Counted from the stretch's first letter, positions 43,507-55,358 are shown. The stretch: DNA of 64,000 bases from Aplidium turbinatum (GCA_918807975.1 OU964922.1:18030329-18094328); one strand, 5' to 3'. The notes: generated from the sequence alone by a model not told the origin. Numbers and translations are program-made.

Positions 43507-45074
43507 GATAGCTGGCCATAGTCCGCCATAAAAGTTGAAAAATATAGAGATGCTGACGACCACATCAAGAAACTTGTCGTTTGCTTCGATGGGCATAGCA
43601 ATGTTCCACCTCAGTCCATATGGGACTTCCTAGACCTATGTGGTATCAGCCATAATTTCAAAATGGACGCATAAACTGTTATTTTTGTTTGTTTTGTTAT
43701 TGGATATCGATTGAATCATCTCCGGCGTTTTTGTATTGACTTGTTAAACTAGGGATTGAAATTTTCTAATAGTTGAGGATTCGAATATATTCTAAGTTTG
43801 CATACAGACGATGACATAGGATACATGTCAATTTTATGTGAGCAAACATTTTAATTTAATAGTTCAAAAGTAAATTTAATTCGCTTTTTTTATTTCGCTA
43901 AATTTCAATTCATTTCAATTTAATTCAATGTAATTTAACATTTTTTGATGAAGAGTAGCCTGAATGCCTGATGCTACTTTATAGTCTGACCTGTTTAAGG
44001 TAGCGAAGGCTCTCTGTTAGTAAAATATAAACTGTCACCTTTCATGTTCTTTGAGTATGTCACTGTGCTTTCGAATTGAGTTATTATGTATATGAAAAGC
44101 ATGATGGTGCCTTTAAACGAATTATTATAATAGTTTAATCGACAAGCAGCAAGCAGTCTTATTAGCTTAATTAAAGCACAAACCAAACTTAGCTATAAAA
44201 GTGTAGGTATCGAATGCAACTTATTACGGTACTTGAAACAAAAATTAGTGCACTCTAAACATATATAAAAAATAGAATGCCTACTCGACCATGTGAGCAC
44301 CATTTTGCCCTCCGCCAAAATCAAAATGTTTTTTAAACCATGGGTTTGGAATTTGGATCAAAAACATCAGACTGACTCCACAATCTGTTAGAACTCCACA
44401 ATATGTTAGGACTCCTCCACAATATGTTAGGACTCCACCTTTCTTTACATAATAATGCAAAGGGCTGTGGAATTTAACTAAAAAAAAGTTTCAAGACCTT
44501 ACAAGGCCGTTTTCAGATGATAATTCGCTCCGGGTGCCAATGAAAAAGGCTGTCTCTGAAACTCGCAATAGAATCCCTCTTGAAATACAAAGTTTAAAAA
44601 CAGGGAAAAGAATGGTGCAGTGTTTAACTGTTTATCTAGGAAAAAAGATAAGATGCTGGGTTGAATGCAAAATAGCTTAAACAAATTTGGTGTTGAGTTT
44701 CTTTTCTAATGCCAGACCCCCCCTAAAAAGTTTTTAAATTAAGAAAGTCATCTCAGATGCAAAATTATTCTTTAGAATGTTTAGATAATGCCATACAGAA
44801 CTGCTAGCAGATGTTTTAAGCTCTGTTCCAATTATTGAGCCAAATTAATTTTATGTATATATATAGTTTTTTTTTCCTCTTTTTTCTTTTTAATAATACC
44901 TCACGTTTGTCATCTCGCCTTGTATTCTACACAGTACACTACATAATTCAATAATTTCAAATTGAGTTTATATTAGATATGGAAGCATCAAAATCATCAG
45001 CGCATGCTCACCGATATAATTATAGTTTAACAACTATCAGCCTTTGGTTATTATCAGTGTAATTTTTTTTACAG
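43507..45074 (+). other. Intron 3 remainder
   Basis: 43797-43945 is a fragment of the 160-bp inverted arm of the element at 9890-11166. Near 44370-44440 CCACAATATGTTAGGACTCC is repeated about three times. Otherwise no element or gene is recognised. The acceptor TTTTTTTTACAG ends the intron at 45074. Confidence 0.6.
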
Positions 45075-45202
45075 GCGCTTCTTATTATTACTGACTGTAT
45101 TTGTTGTTGGAGTGGCGCAAGCTGGAATGCATAATTTTATGCTGTGGGGAATACAAGACCTCCCTGGTTCTTCTGAGTTGGTTTATGGTTCATACGTATC
45201 AG
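45075..45202 (+). CDS. MFSD6-like transporter, exon with membrane segment 7
   Basis: The acceptor TTTTTTTACAG ends at 45074. The first base completes arginine from the previous exon's AG, and the frame reads RFLLLLTVFVVGVAQAGMHN then FMLWGIQDLPGSSELVYGSY. This is the family's segment 7 followed by the FLxWxLxDL-G-S motif typical of MFSD6-type proteins. The donor TCAG|GTAGAG follows 45202, phase 1. Intron 3 is 2.07 kb. No exon for segments 8-12 was recognised in the remaining 18.8 kb, so either the next intron is longer than the window or the exons are too short for me to see. Confidence 0.85.
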
Positions 45203-45689
45203 GTAGAGCTGTGGTTCTCAACCTTATTCTCTTGTCGGATCCCTTTTGGTGCCTTCGAAGCGGTCATGTACTTCTAAAAATATTTTATGTGAATTTTTGG
45301 TATATTGCTACTATCAATTTCAGCTCCCTTGATAAAGTCAGTCGTGTTTACTGATAAAACGTCGGTAATAAGAGCTAGATATCATCCTCAACATCAGGAG
45401 GTAACCAAGTAGCCTATAGTCACCAGAAGAATGCAAGTCACTTTAATTATCAAATGCCTGGTAAACAGTTTCTCTCTTTTTTCCCTAATTTTGTGTTTAT
45501 CGTGCATGATAAATGTTAAATGATAAACAGGTGTACTTGTAACTATTAAAATTTGTTGTGTGACCCTGTGCAAGGTCGCCACTCGTAGTCTGAGAACCCT
45601 TTCATGAATAGTCGTTTTCCCAACTAAACGATTAGGAAACAAGTGCAGACCAATGAAATCACAAATGATGATGATGGCGTATGAGCGAT
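45203..45689 (+). other. Start of intron 4; nothing recognised
   Basis: Opens GTAGAGCTG. No element or gene that I can support until the LINE-A tail. Confidence 0.55.
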
Positions 45690-47370
45690 CTTTCCAGGCT
45701 AGATTGGAGTGCAGGAAATCTTCAGCCACTCAGCAGTCTCATCGTCCAGGACCCTCAGACCATGCGCACCGTGTGGAGGCCGGTGGATTAGGCAGTGGTG
45801 GATGACATGGTCTGCGGTCTGTTCCGTGGCACCACACTCGCATTCTGATGAAGGAGCCAGGCCCCACTTGTGCATGTCCGAACGAAAGCGGCCGACGCCA
45901 GTTCGCAGGCGGTTAAGCCTGACCCACGCAAGCCTTGCGAGGGACATCCCTGGTGGACGGGGATCGGCGTCGGGTATGAAGTCACGGAGCGTGGAGGTGT
46001 GATTTTGCCACTCCGTGTTCCACATATGGTTCGTCCAGTGTGCCGCACTTAAACCAAGTTCTTCTGCATTGTTAAGTAGTTGTTGTGCGGCAGGCACAAA
46101 GGGGCGTCTTGATTTCAGCCGCTGCTTTATAGGTGGTGGTCTCTTGAATGCTGCATGGAGAAGATGGTCGGGGTCCAAAGCGCGGCGAGCGAGAGAAATC
46201 GTGGCTCCTTTACGGCGTAGCTCAGCGGGTTGGATGCCTGCTCGGATGGGTAGGCAGTCCGTTGGAGTGGGACGCAGGCATCCAGTCACAGTACGCAGTG
46301 CGTCGTTGATGGCGGTATCAATCTGGTGGGTGTGAGAACTACGACACCAGACCGGCGCGCAGTACTCAGCGGTGGAATGAACAAGGGCTAGGGTAGCTGT
46401 ACGAAGAGTTTTAGCACCAGTTCCCCAGCCGGAAGGCGGAACCCGCCAATCGCCTCAAAAGTGCGATGCGTGTAGATAGTTTTTTGCGCAGTGACTTCAA
46501 GTGCCGGCAGTACGTGAGTGACCTGTCCAGGGTTATGCCGAGGTATGTACAGTAGGTTCGGCACAGTAGGGCAGGCGTTCCCCATCAAGGTTGATGTTTA
46601 TCTCACGCTGTGCCTCCCGATTGTTAAGGTGGAAGGCCGCCGACACTGTCTTTGACTTGCTGAGCTGTAGCTTCCATTTCTGGAGGTATGCTGATAGTGT
46701 TTGCATGTCTTGGCTGAGGTTCCTCTCCACCGACTGCCAGTTTCCTGCTAAGTGCAGGAGTGCCAGGTCGTCTGCGTAAGCATATTTCCTGGAGATGGTG
46801 GGGGGCAAGTCGTAGGTGTATATGTTGAACAGGAGAGGAGCCAAGACTGAGCCCTGTGGGACGCCGTTTTTAAGTCGGCGTAGTCTGCTTCGACGACCGC
46901 TACCGGTTGTGAGGGTAAAACTGCAGTTTTGCACAAGTTCCATCATCATATGGACCATGTGTCTGTCAGAGAGCAGACGGAGTAACTTGCAGGTAAGGCC
47001 GCTATGCCATACGGTGTCATAGGCAGCCGTGAGATCAACAAACACAGCGCCAGCCTTTTTCTTAGCCGAGAAGCTGTCCTCAATGTCTTGGGTCATAAGT
47101 GTGACCTGATCTACGGTTGATCGTCCGTGTCGGAAACCAGCTTGTTCACGGCGGAGCTGCGGATCTATTATTGGTTCGACACGGGCGTAGATGAGTCTCT
47201 CGAGGATCTTGAAGGGGATGCAGAGCAGTGAGATTGGACGGTAGCTCTTCGGGTCCCCTGGGGGCTTATTCGGCTTAGGAACTGCAACCACAAGGGCTCT
47301 TCTCCAGATTCTGGGAATTCTCAGGTGGCGCAAACAGCAGGAAAGGAAGTCAATCACAAATGAGGTCACA
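45690..47370 (-). mobile_element. LINE-A (Jockey/CR1-group), longest copy
   Basis: Two long open frames on the - strand. 47480-46533: LRIPRIWRRALVVAVPKPNK, SYRPISLLCIPFKILERLI, EQAGFRHGRSTVDQVTLM, VFVDLTAAYDTVWHSG, VPQGSVLAPLLFNIYTYDLP and the intact active-site box YAYADDLALL (about 46768-46785). 46289-45699: TGCLRPTPTDCLPIRAGIQP, LARLAWVRLNRLRTGVGRF and the tail cluster CECGATEQTADHVIHHC. These are palm, thumb and C-terminal knuckle of a non-LTR reverse transcriptase. The endonuclease and the start of the reverse transcriptase are missing (cut near 47370), and a gap with frame changes lies between the two frames. ATCATCATC-like tail at about 45665. Reference copy for the other LINE-A pieces. 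Confidence 0.85.
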
Positions 47371-47429
47371 CAACAAATTTTAATGGTTGCAAGTACACCT
47401 GTTGACCAAAAAATGTTACATTTATCATG

Positions 47430-47542
47430 TTTCAGACGCGTTAAACACTGTTCTTTCAAGCAAGCATCTTTCTGCTGCAATCAAAGGTCAAATTTATTTC
47501 AGCTGCGTGAGGAGTGTCGTCCTCTATGTGGGCAATACAGTA
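47430..47542 (+). mobile_element. RTE-like LINE scrap
   Basis: Frame LSSKHLSAAIKGQIYFSCVR, then SVVLYVGNT resembles the GKVYRSCVRSVMLYGSETW region of RTE-like elements, as in the copy at 455-1035. Cut by the hAT insertion at 47551. Confidence 0.5.
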
Positions 47543-47594
47543 CTAGCAAGCATAGGCGCCAACTTTTATTTTTGCACGGAGTGGCGGATAGCAC

Positions 47595-48888
47595 ATTGAT
47601 TCCCAACCACGGCTCTTAGAGCCGCATGCGGCTCCAAGCTAGCCTTCTTGCGGCTCTCATTGAACCCTGAAAATCCCACAAAAAAATATAAAAAATCTAT
47701 TTATATTAATTAGGGTGATTATTTTTTGCTTACAAAGTCAAAATTGTTTACAAACTGCATTGTCGTTGTGTCGTAGAGGTTGCACTGTCAGTGAACTTTT
47801 CATTTTACATCTTACACCTTGTAGCCTACTTTATATTGTTGTGAATGGTCCATTGTCTACTTATTGTGAATCATAAACCATTGAGTGAAATAATTAGGTT
47901 GATATGGTGTGATGCTCAACACACCTCAAAACGTGTAAAATTTCTCGTAGGTCTTATAAAACAGACTGAGAAAAGCAATAAGTTATTGCCGCTATAAAAC
48001 TGTGATAGGATAATCAGCCATTCACTTAAGTTTTAGTATATTCAGCCAAAAATTATGTCAGATCAGCCTTTGAAAAAAGCACATACTCTTCAGCAGGAGA
48101 ATCGGGTCTTTCAAAGCGCTTGGGAAGAAAGTTTTTTCAAATTGAGGTAGACAACAAAACGCATATCCTTTTGTTAACAAGCTTTGTCTTTAGAAAACGC
48201 AGCTTGCAGGTGGTGTTACAACACATTTTCCAACGCTGTCTGACCATCGAACCAATGGATCATTTGAAGCACACAGCAGACTTCTCAGTAACTTGATTGA
48301 TGAGTTCAACCGCTGCATTAACGGAATGAATTTGTTTTTGCCAATGATGAACATGTTTGCAAATCCTATTGCAGTTAATGTGGCCACTGCTCCTGATAAT
48401 TTTCAATTGGGGTTGTTAGACATGCAGTCAGATATCGAGCTCAAACAATTATTTCAAAGTGAAGACCTACTTGAATTTTGGAGTCGAGTTCCAGAGGGAA
48501 AGTATCCCAACTTGAAAAACAATGCCCAGAAAAACGCCTCTGTATTTGGATCAACATAATTATGTATGTGAAGCACTTTTCAGCAAAATGATCAGAATCA
48601 AAAATAAATATCGCAATCGGTTGACCAATGACCACCTCAAGCAGCCACTGCATCCTTTGCAATTGCGCCTCGCTTTGACAAACTTGTTAAAGCTCAAAGC
48701 CAATGCCAAGTTGGACATTAAATTGATTTGTGTTATTTTTCTTGTTAGTGTTGCTATTCGTTGGTACATGCTTTCATGCTTTAAAATTTTCATTATAATT
48801 ACCGTACTTGAGTGTTTTCATGCGGCTTTATACGTACTCTAAAGTTTGAAATTCGGCCCCGACACCAAAAAAGGTTGGGAACCACTGG
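47595..48888 (+). mobile_element. Charlie-like hAT element nested in another hAT
   Basis: Left end ATTGATTCCCAACC, right end GGTTGGGAACCACTG, with an exact 8-bp duplication GATAGCAC (47587-47594, 48889-48896). GAGCCGCATGCGGCTC is a subterminal palindrome. It encodes a transposase C-terminal piece (48200-48700). Confidence 0.8.
48200..48700 (+). pseudogene. hAT (Charlie-like) transposase, C-terminal part
   Basis: Frames give LLSNLIDEFNRCINGMNLFL and MFANPIAVNVATAPDNFQLG, then LLDMQSDIELKQLF, FWSRVPEGKYPNLKNNAQKN and FGST, then in another frame VCEALFSKMIRIKNKYRNRL, TNDHLK. The order ANPF-x-V, LQ-D-ELK, FPNL, FGSTYxCExxFS, RxRLTDEHL is the standard end of Charlie-type hAT transposases. The last acidic residue (E in VCEALFS) is retained. 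One frame change lies near 48540. Dead copy. Confidence 0.75.
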
Positions 48889-49131
48889 GATAGCACAATA
48901 TGGCAACCTAAAAACTTTCAAACTGCATGTTTTTGTTTGATTTTTACTAAGCATGTTTCGTAGTACAATTGTCTTTTCACATCTGATCTGTAGCTCGATA
49001 ATTTACAAAGCAACTTTAAAAAAAAGCACAGGAGGTATGTCGTGAAGTTTATTGTTACGTTGCTGCTCTGACACTTAACATTTGGCAAAAGTATTTTTGC
49101 GAACAGCAGCTCTGTTAATCAACTGGTCAAG

Positions 49132-49335
49132 TTATAACCGTGAAGCTTCAGCATGATAAACATTTAAAATTAGGACTTGGTTCAATCGCTGTTGCGTCAT
49201 GGTAGATCGCAAGTAGGTTTTTATGCGCCTGAGTGCACTAAACGATCGCTCCGCCTCGCAGGTGGTGGAAGGCAACGATAAGTATATTATCAAAACTTTC
49301 TTTTCAAAAGTATAGCTTTCCTTGAATAGAATCAT
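49132..49335 (-). pseudogene. hAT transposase, C-terminal dimerisation part
   Basis: Frame LSLPSTTCEAERSFSALRRI, then KTYLRSTMTQQRLNQVLILN. The P-(S/T)-S-ERxFS box and LRSxMxxxRLxxL are the hallmark of the hAT C-terminal dimerisation domain, and E in EAERSFS is the third catalytic acid of the superfamily. Upstream parts are not recognisable. It is the autonomous-type remnant of the 47551-49963 element. Confidence 0.8.
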
Positions 49336-50563
49336 GTAAACGTGTAAATTTGCAGAACGCTAAAACTGCTACTTTACTAAGGTCACTTTTTAAATATAAC
49401 TCAAAAATTTTCGAAAATTGCATTTTTTTAATAAAATTTGAAAATAGATATTCATTTAGGGGGTGGAGCTATCAATCATCGAGATAATTTTATTTCCAAG
49501 TATTTCATAGCTGTCATAATTTTTAGCGATATTATAAGCAGTTTGAAAATTTTCAAAAAGGATTATTGAGGGAGACAGTGGAAAGATCGTATTTTATTGA
49601 TTAATAAATCCCATTGTCAACCTAACAAATGTAACAATGACTTATGACAAGTAACAAATAAAATGATCGCATCAACAAGGAAAAAACTTGTAGCCACGTG
49701 TTTCGTAATCTTCAAGTAACTTCCTTGATGTTATGCGAGTATCATGCTTGTGACAAAAACAATCATTTTCTTCGCAATACTGTATTGGTTCACCTCTTGC
49801 TTTACTTTGACTTGAAGCGAAAACCAATGATCAAAAAAACATTTCAACGTCCGTTCAAATTACATTTATTTGCAGTAAGTAGTGTAACCTAAAGTTATCT
49901 AAACTGGGTGGCTGCCACAGCGGTTATGGGGTGGCGTGGCCACCCCGTAAGTCGGCGCCAGTGCTAGCAAGCACCACCAAGCGCCTTTTAGTGTCACTGC
50001 GCAAGAAACTTACATCACGCTGCACTACTCAAGTGCCTCAGCTGGGGAGCGAGGTATGGCACTTTGCTTATAGCAGTCTTATCCTGTGTCTACTCCTCAG
50101 CAAAGTACTTTGCACCTGTTTGATGCCTCAGTGCTCACTACCATAAACAGTGCCCTGCACACAGTGATCGGATGCCTGCGTCCCATACCATTGAACATTT
50201 TTTGGACAATCTCCCCATCCTTGCTGGCATCCAACCTGCTGAGCTTCGTTGCAAAGAGGCCACTGACTCTTGGTCGATGGGCATTGGAGCCCAACTACCT
50301 TCTTCACTGAAGGTCTCTACTCCTTCAAACGAGCACCCATGCCACCCATGTCGACTGAAATCAAGACACCTATTCATGCCAGCTGCTCAGCTGATCAACG
50401 AAGTTGATGGACAAGGCTAATTGAGGTGACCATGAATGGAAGTCAAGTACCACCAGACTCCATTTGTTCATCCCCCACACCCACCCCATCGGCCTCACGC
50501 TACCAAGACAGGTGTGGGTACGCATCAACCATCTTCACACGGGCATCAGGCTTGTCTGCTCAG

Positions 50564-53036
50564 TAGACCTCCCCAATCCCCGGACTTTCTTTTGTTTTCT
50601 TCTATATTGTGACTTTTCTGCATGGGTTTTTAATGCTGATTTCAAAAATATGCATAAATTTTTTTTTAGATCAACGTCTTGGAAGTTATTCGCCGTTTCT
50701 TAGCAACAACTTTTCATAAAAATTACAAAAATCCCCTTTAAAACCCCTTTCCTTTTAACCTAGTATGCTGATATCTAGATTATCTGAAAGCACTTCTTCA
50801 GCTGAAGAATTTAAAAAAAAAAAATTATTAAAATTGGACAATCGGTACCAGAGTTATGACCGTTTAAGTACCCAGATTAATCAGTCACGCATGACTGATT
50901 TTTGTTAATTTTTTGCCAAATGATACTAGAAAAATGGTGAAAGTTGCTGTCAAGGGGTTTTTGGGGGTAAGGAGTTCATAAATTATATTAAAAAGTGTCT
51001 CAGAGCAACAGAAAAAAAGTTATTAAAAAATTGATATGAACAGTCATGCATGAATGATTTTGTCGCAGTTGCTTCATTCCTGCAACGAGATGTATATATT
51101 CCTTAGGCACCACAAATGTTAAATGCCTGGAGTCATATACAGTAAAACGTGGAACCGATCATCTCAACATAGGTAACATCTGGGTAGGCTACCCATTGCA
51201 CTTGATGTTAGAATACATGCTTCATTGCTCAGAAAGAGCTCGGATCAAGTGCAAGATGGTCACGGTCTGCCACAATTTCAATAGCATCTCTCACACAGCA
51301 TAATGCAGTCTATGTATCTAAATCATGTGGCAAAAAATAGATTAAGTCAGCTGAACTTAACGATAACCTTCTGTAATGCATTTCAGGTTTCACTATTGAT
51401 CAGTTAGCATTTTCTACTTGTATCTTGTATGATTATAAACGTATTGTATACACTTCTGTGTAATATTCCTTGTGTATTCATTTATCCATCATTGAGCTGA
51501 GGAAGAGTAAAATGAACAATGGTGGTTTGCTTGGTAATTTGCAGCCTTTAAAATATTTTAAAACAGGACAATTTGGACCAACTTCTTCAGAAATACATAT
51601 ATCAATATCATCTTCAATTAAATCCTCGTAACCACCAGAGTGGGAAGCTCGCAGCTTGGGATACAGTGTCTAGCAAAAGTATGGCAACCTGCTTGCATTC
51701 CACTGAAGACAAAACAAAATATCCAAAACAAAATTATTCGTTGGTTGATGAATACAAGAAATACAAACATGCCAAAAAGGAATCTGCTGCCTTAATTAAA
51801 TTTCGAGAAACACTGACAACACGATTTATGATATCTGCTAAGAATGCGAAAATCTTATTAACAAAAACAAAACATAGCTACCAGAAGATAAGGCAGAAGA
51901 TATTCAGTTTCTTAAATTACTTGAAACAAACCAACCAGCATCTCTTGGACCCCTTGGTAGAAAGAGATTGAAACTCTTCACGAATTATGCATTATGAAGA
52001 TGATATTGATATATGTATTTCTGAAGAAGTTGGTCCAAATTGTCCTGTTTTAAAATATTTTAAAGGCTGCAAATTACCAAGCAAACCACCATTGTTCATT
52101 TTACTCTTCCTCAGCTCCATGATGGATAAATGAATACACACGGAATATTACACAGAAGTGTATACAATACGTTTATAATCATACAAGATACAAGTAGAAA
52201 ATGCTAACTGATCAATAGTGAAACCTGAAATGCATTACAGAAGGTTATCGTTAAGTTCAGCTGACTTAATCCATTTTTTGCCACATGATTTAGATACATA
52301 GACTACATTATGCTGTGTGAGAGATGCTATTGAAATTGTCGCAGACCGTGACCATCTTGCACTTGATCAGAGCTCTTTCTGAGTAATGAAGCATGTATTC
52401 TAACATCAAGTGCAATGGGTACCCAGATTTTACCTATGTTGAGATGATCAGTTCCACGTTTTACTGTATATGACTCCAGGCATTTAACATTTGTGGTGCC
52501 TAAGGAATACATCTCGTTGCAGGAATGAAGCAACTGCGACAAAATCATTCATGCATGACTGTTCATATCAATTTTTTAATAACTTTTTTTCTGTTGCTCT
52601 GAGACACTTTTTAATATAACTTTTGAACTCCTTATCCCCAAAAACCCCTTGACAGCAACTTTCACCATTTTTCTAGTATCATTTGGCAATAAATTAACAA
52701 AAATCAGTCATGCGTGACTGATTAATCTGGGTACTTAAACGGTCATAACTCTGGTACCGATTGTCCAATTTTAATAATTTTTTTTTTTAATTCTTCAGTT
52801 GAAGAAGTGCTTTCAGATAATCTAGATATCAGCATACTAGGTTAAAAGGAAAGGGGTTTTAAAGGTAATTTTTGTAATTTTTATGAAAAGTTGTTGCTAA
52901 GAAACGGCAAATAACTTCCAAGACGTTGATCGAAAAAAAATTTTATGCATATTTTTGAAATCAGCATTAAAAACCCATGCAGAAAAGTCACAATATAGAA
53001 GAAAACAAAAGAAAGTCCGGGGATTGGGGAGGTCTA
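50564..53036. mobile_element. Element made of two 1-kb inverted arms and a 380-bp loop
   Basis: Left arm 50564-51615 begins TAGACCTCCCCAATCCCCGG; right arm 51996-53036 is its inverse with few differences. The loop is 51616-51995. It interrupts LINE-A. Flanks resemble CTGCTCAG and CTGTTCAG, with seven extra bases on the right, so the target duplication is uncertain. A frame crosses the inner left arm and the loop (51573-51971). The arm similarity suggests a young insertion or recent arm conversion. Confidence 0.75.
51573..51971 (+). CDS. Unknown 132-codon frame in the loop of the palindromic element
   Basis: Lysine-rich frame including NYSLVDEYKKYKHAKKESAA, LIKFRETLTTRFMISAKNAK and FLNYLKQTNQHLLDPLVERD. 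I do not recognise it. It is the only coding-looking sequence in the element, and the loop is where an element-encoded protein would remain. The first 14 codons lie in the inverted arm. It could be a scrap of a captured gene, or chance. Confidence 0.3.
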   Translation: MDQLLQKYIYQYHLQLNPRNHQSGKLAAWDTVSSKSMATCLHSTEDKTKYPKQNYSLVDEYKKYKHAKKESAALIKFRETLTTRFMISAKNAKILLTKTKHSYQKIRQKIFSFLNYLKQTNQHLLDPLVERD

Positions 53037-54329
53037 CTCTCTACTGTTCAGCCATACATCAATGGGACATAGCCTGTTTCTCCTGTGAATGTGGTGCCGA
53101 GGAACAGACCGCAGACAACATCACCAAAGATTGTAACACCTTCAAGCCACCTAATGGAGTGGAAGGTCTGCACGTATTAGATGATGAAACCAATGACGGG
53201 TTACTCTCTAATTGCCTAAGGAAAGACCTTCGGCCACAGAGGCTCACATGACAAAAACATCAGTCGTCGTCGTGTGAGCCTCTGGGGCCGAGGTTCTATC
53301 CTTTTACCACCCCAGATTCACTATGTTTTACCACCCCAGATTCACCCCAAATTCACGTGGTTTGCGGTCTGTTCCTCGGCACCACATTCACAGAAAGAGG
53401 AAGAGGCCATTCCCCATTGGTGCATGGTTGAGCGGAAACGTCAGAAGTTGAGCGGCTGGCATGAATGGGTGTGCACTTGGGGCGCACCCATGCCTTTCTT
53501 GGTAGTATTAGGCCGATGGGGCGTGTGTCAGCGTCAGGGAAGAACGAATAGAGTCTGGTGGCGGTTAACTTTCATTTATGGTCCGCTCAAGTAGCCGCAG
53601 AGATGTCTTGTACATCAGCGTCGTTAATAAGAAGTTAAGCGGCTGGCATGAATGGGTGTGTTGATTTCAGTCGACGGGGGTGCTCGTTTGGGAGAGCAGA
53701 GATCTTGTGGTGGAGAAAGTGGTTAGGCTTCAGTGCCCGTCGACCGAGGGACAGAGTGGCTTCTTCGCGACGAAGCCCAGCGGGTTGGATGCAAGCGAGA
53801 ATGGGGAGATTATCCAATGGTGTGAGACGCAGGCATCCAGTCACTGTGCGCAGGGCGCTGTTTATGGCAGTGTCGATGAAATAGCAGTGAGCACTGCAGC
53901 ACCAAACAGGTGCACAGTACTCTGCTGAAGAGTAGACAAGGGCTAAGGCTGCCATACTCAAAGTGTCAGCCCTCACCCCCAGCTAGAGCCTGCCAGGGGC
54001 TTGAGTAGTGCATGTCAGTTTCTTGCGCAGTGACACCAAATGGTGGCGGTATGTGAGCGATCTGTCCAGGGTCACCCCAAGATACCTTGGTTCAGGGAAG
54101 AAGGACAGAGATTTTCCGTTGTTCTGGACGTGTAGTAGGGTGTACCAAAAAAAAACTAAAGTTCTTTGGATTTCTTAGCCTATTGGCTAAAACTTGCATT
54201 TGGGTTCACAATCAACTTTACAACAAATTTTTTTCAAGTTTAATGACGTCTTATGCCGGTATTCTGCGTTTCCATGATGGGGCAGCCAAAATTTATACTT
54301 TGGTCAATGGTCATATATTCAGATCCGTA

Positions 54330-55140
54330 AGTGCTAGAGACTTCATTCTTGGTGCTATGGATGCAGAATGTCCACTTTCCTATCATCATTCAATACATTT
54401 ATATAGCCTAAATTCTTCAGTTTTTAAGTTTTTTGCTAAAAACTAATTTTTGCCCTGTTGTCATAGGAATTTATCCAAAAATAATCTTAAAAAACATGAA
54501 ATTCAACAACTACTTCATGCTAAATGTGAATATTTATACTGGAATCTATGAAAGTTTTTTACCTCGATCAACTGACAAGCATTGACTGAACGGCACTATA
54601 TATTAAATAAACAAAATAATTGACTAATTAAATTCCAGTTGCTTTACTAACTGCTTTTCATTTGTTTTTTCAGACAATGCAATTTAAGTGGTGTGATCAG
54701 CACAGGTACAAACCGGTATAAGCCAGTTATATTACAAAGCAACATTACGACATTACAAAGCAAGAAACAAAAAATGTTAAACAAGAATGTTTGCCTTGTT
54801 GCAGACAAATATCAAATTACTCATAGGCCATTAACACAACTTGTATTTGCAATAAGTTCAGAACAATAAGTGCTGGAGACTTCATTCTTGGTGCTATGGA
54901 TGCAGAATGTCCACTTTTCTATCATCATTCATTATTACATTTATATAGCCTGAAGCCTTTAGTTTTTGAGATTTTTGCTAAAAACTAATTTTTGCCCTGT
55001 TGTCATGGGGAATCCATGAAAACTTTTGAAAGACATGAAATTCATCAAAAAATTCATGCAAAATATGAATATTTATGCTGATATGTAATTTTACACCTGT
55101 TTCTGGTAATCAGCTGACAGGCAGTGATTAGTCAAAGAAA
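54330..55140. repeat. Direct repeat, about 260 bp, two copies
   Basis: 54330-54600 and 54876-55140 share GACTTCATTCTTGGTGCTAT, GCAGAATGTCCACTTT, GCTAAAAACTAATTTTTGCC and more. Between them lies an inverted scrap of the L2 5' region. Probably a subterminal duplication within the TAGGGTGTAC element. Confidence 0.7.
54672..54815 (+). mobile_element. L2 LINE 5' scrap, inverted relative to the full copy
   Basis: About 140 bp from ACAATGCAATTTAAGTGGTG to GTTTGCCTTGTTGCAGAC is the inverse of 59165-59308, the 5' end of the L2 LINE. It follows TTTGTTTTTTCAG. Confidence 0.7.
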
Positions 55141-55358
55141 ATAATTGGCCAATGAACATACAGCATCCAATCAGTTATTTACTGAGTAATTGAATGTACC
55201 ATTATATACATTTACGAATCAACACCGCATATACCAAACTACATTATTTCATACTCTAGTATGCGATGTATAATTATGTTGTGTTGCAGTAAGCTAGTTA
55301 CATGCTAGCAGTTCAAGCTTTTGACAGAACATCACAATACTATACACAAAATAATGGA

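Larger units (their letters stand above)
47551..49963 (-). mobile_element. CATAGGCG-type hAT element with transposase remnant
   Basis: Starts CATAGGCGCCAAC and ends GTCGGCGCCAGTG, with an exact 8-bp duplication CTAGCAAG (47543-47550, 49964-49971). It carries, on the - strand, the last part of a hAT transposase (49335-49132), which ties the whole CATAGGCG group in this window to the hAT superfamily. A second hAT element (47595-48888) is inserted near its left end. Confidence 0.85.
49985..53270 (+). mobile_element. LINE-A copy split by the long-arm palindromic element
   Basis: The part 49985-50563 encodes LLVSLRKKLTSR, then INSALHTVIGCLRPIPLN and a gap-ridden middle up to HLHTGI. The part 53037-53270 continues with CECGAEEQTADNITKDC and LHVLDDET and ends in a GTCGTCGTCG-like tail. 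Together they are one C-terminal LINE-A fragment cut by 50564-53036. The 3' end meets another LINE-A copy tail to tail. Confidence 0.75.

Noticed and set aside
46015-46335. A + strand gene of about 106 codons.
   Set aside because: It is the antisense shadow of the LINE-A reverse transcriptase on the other strand.
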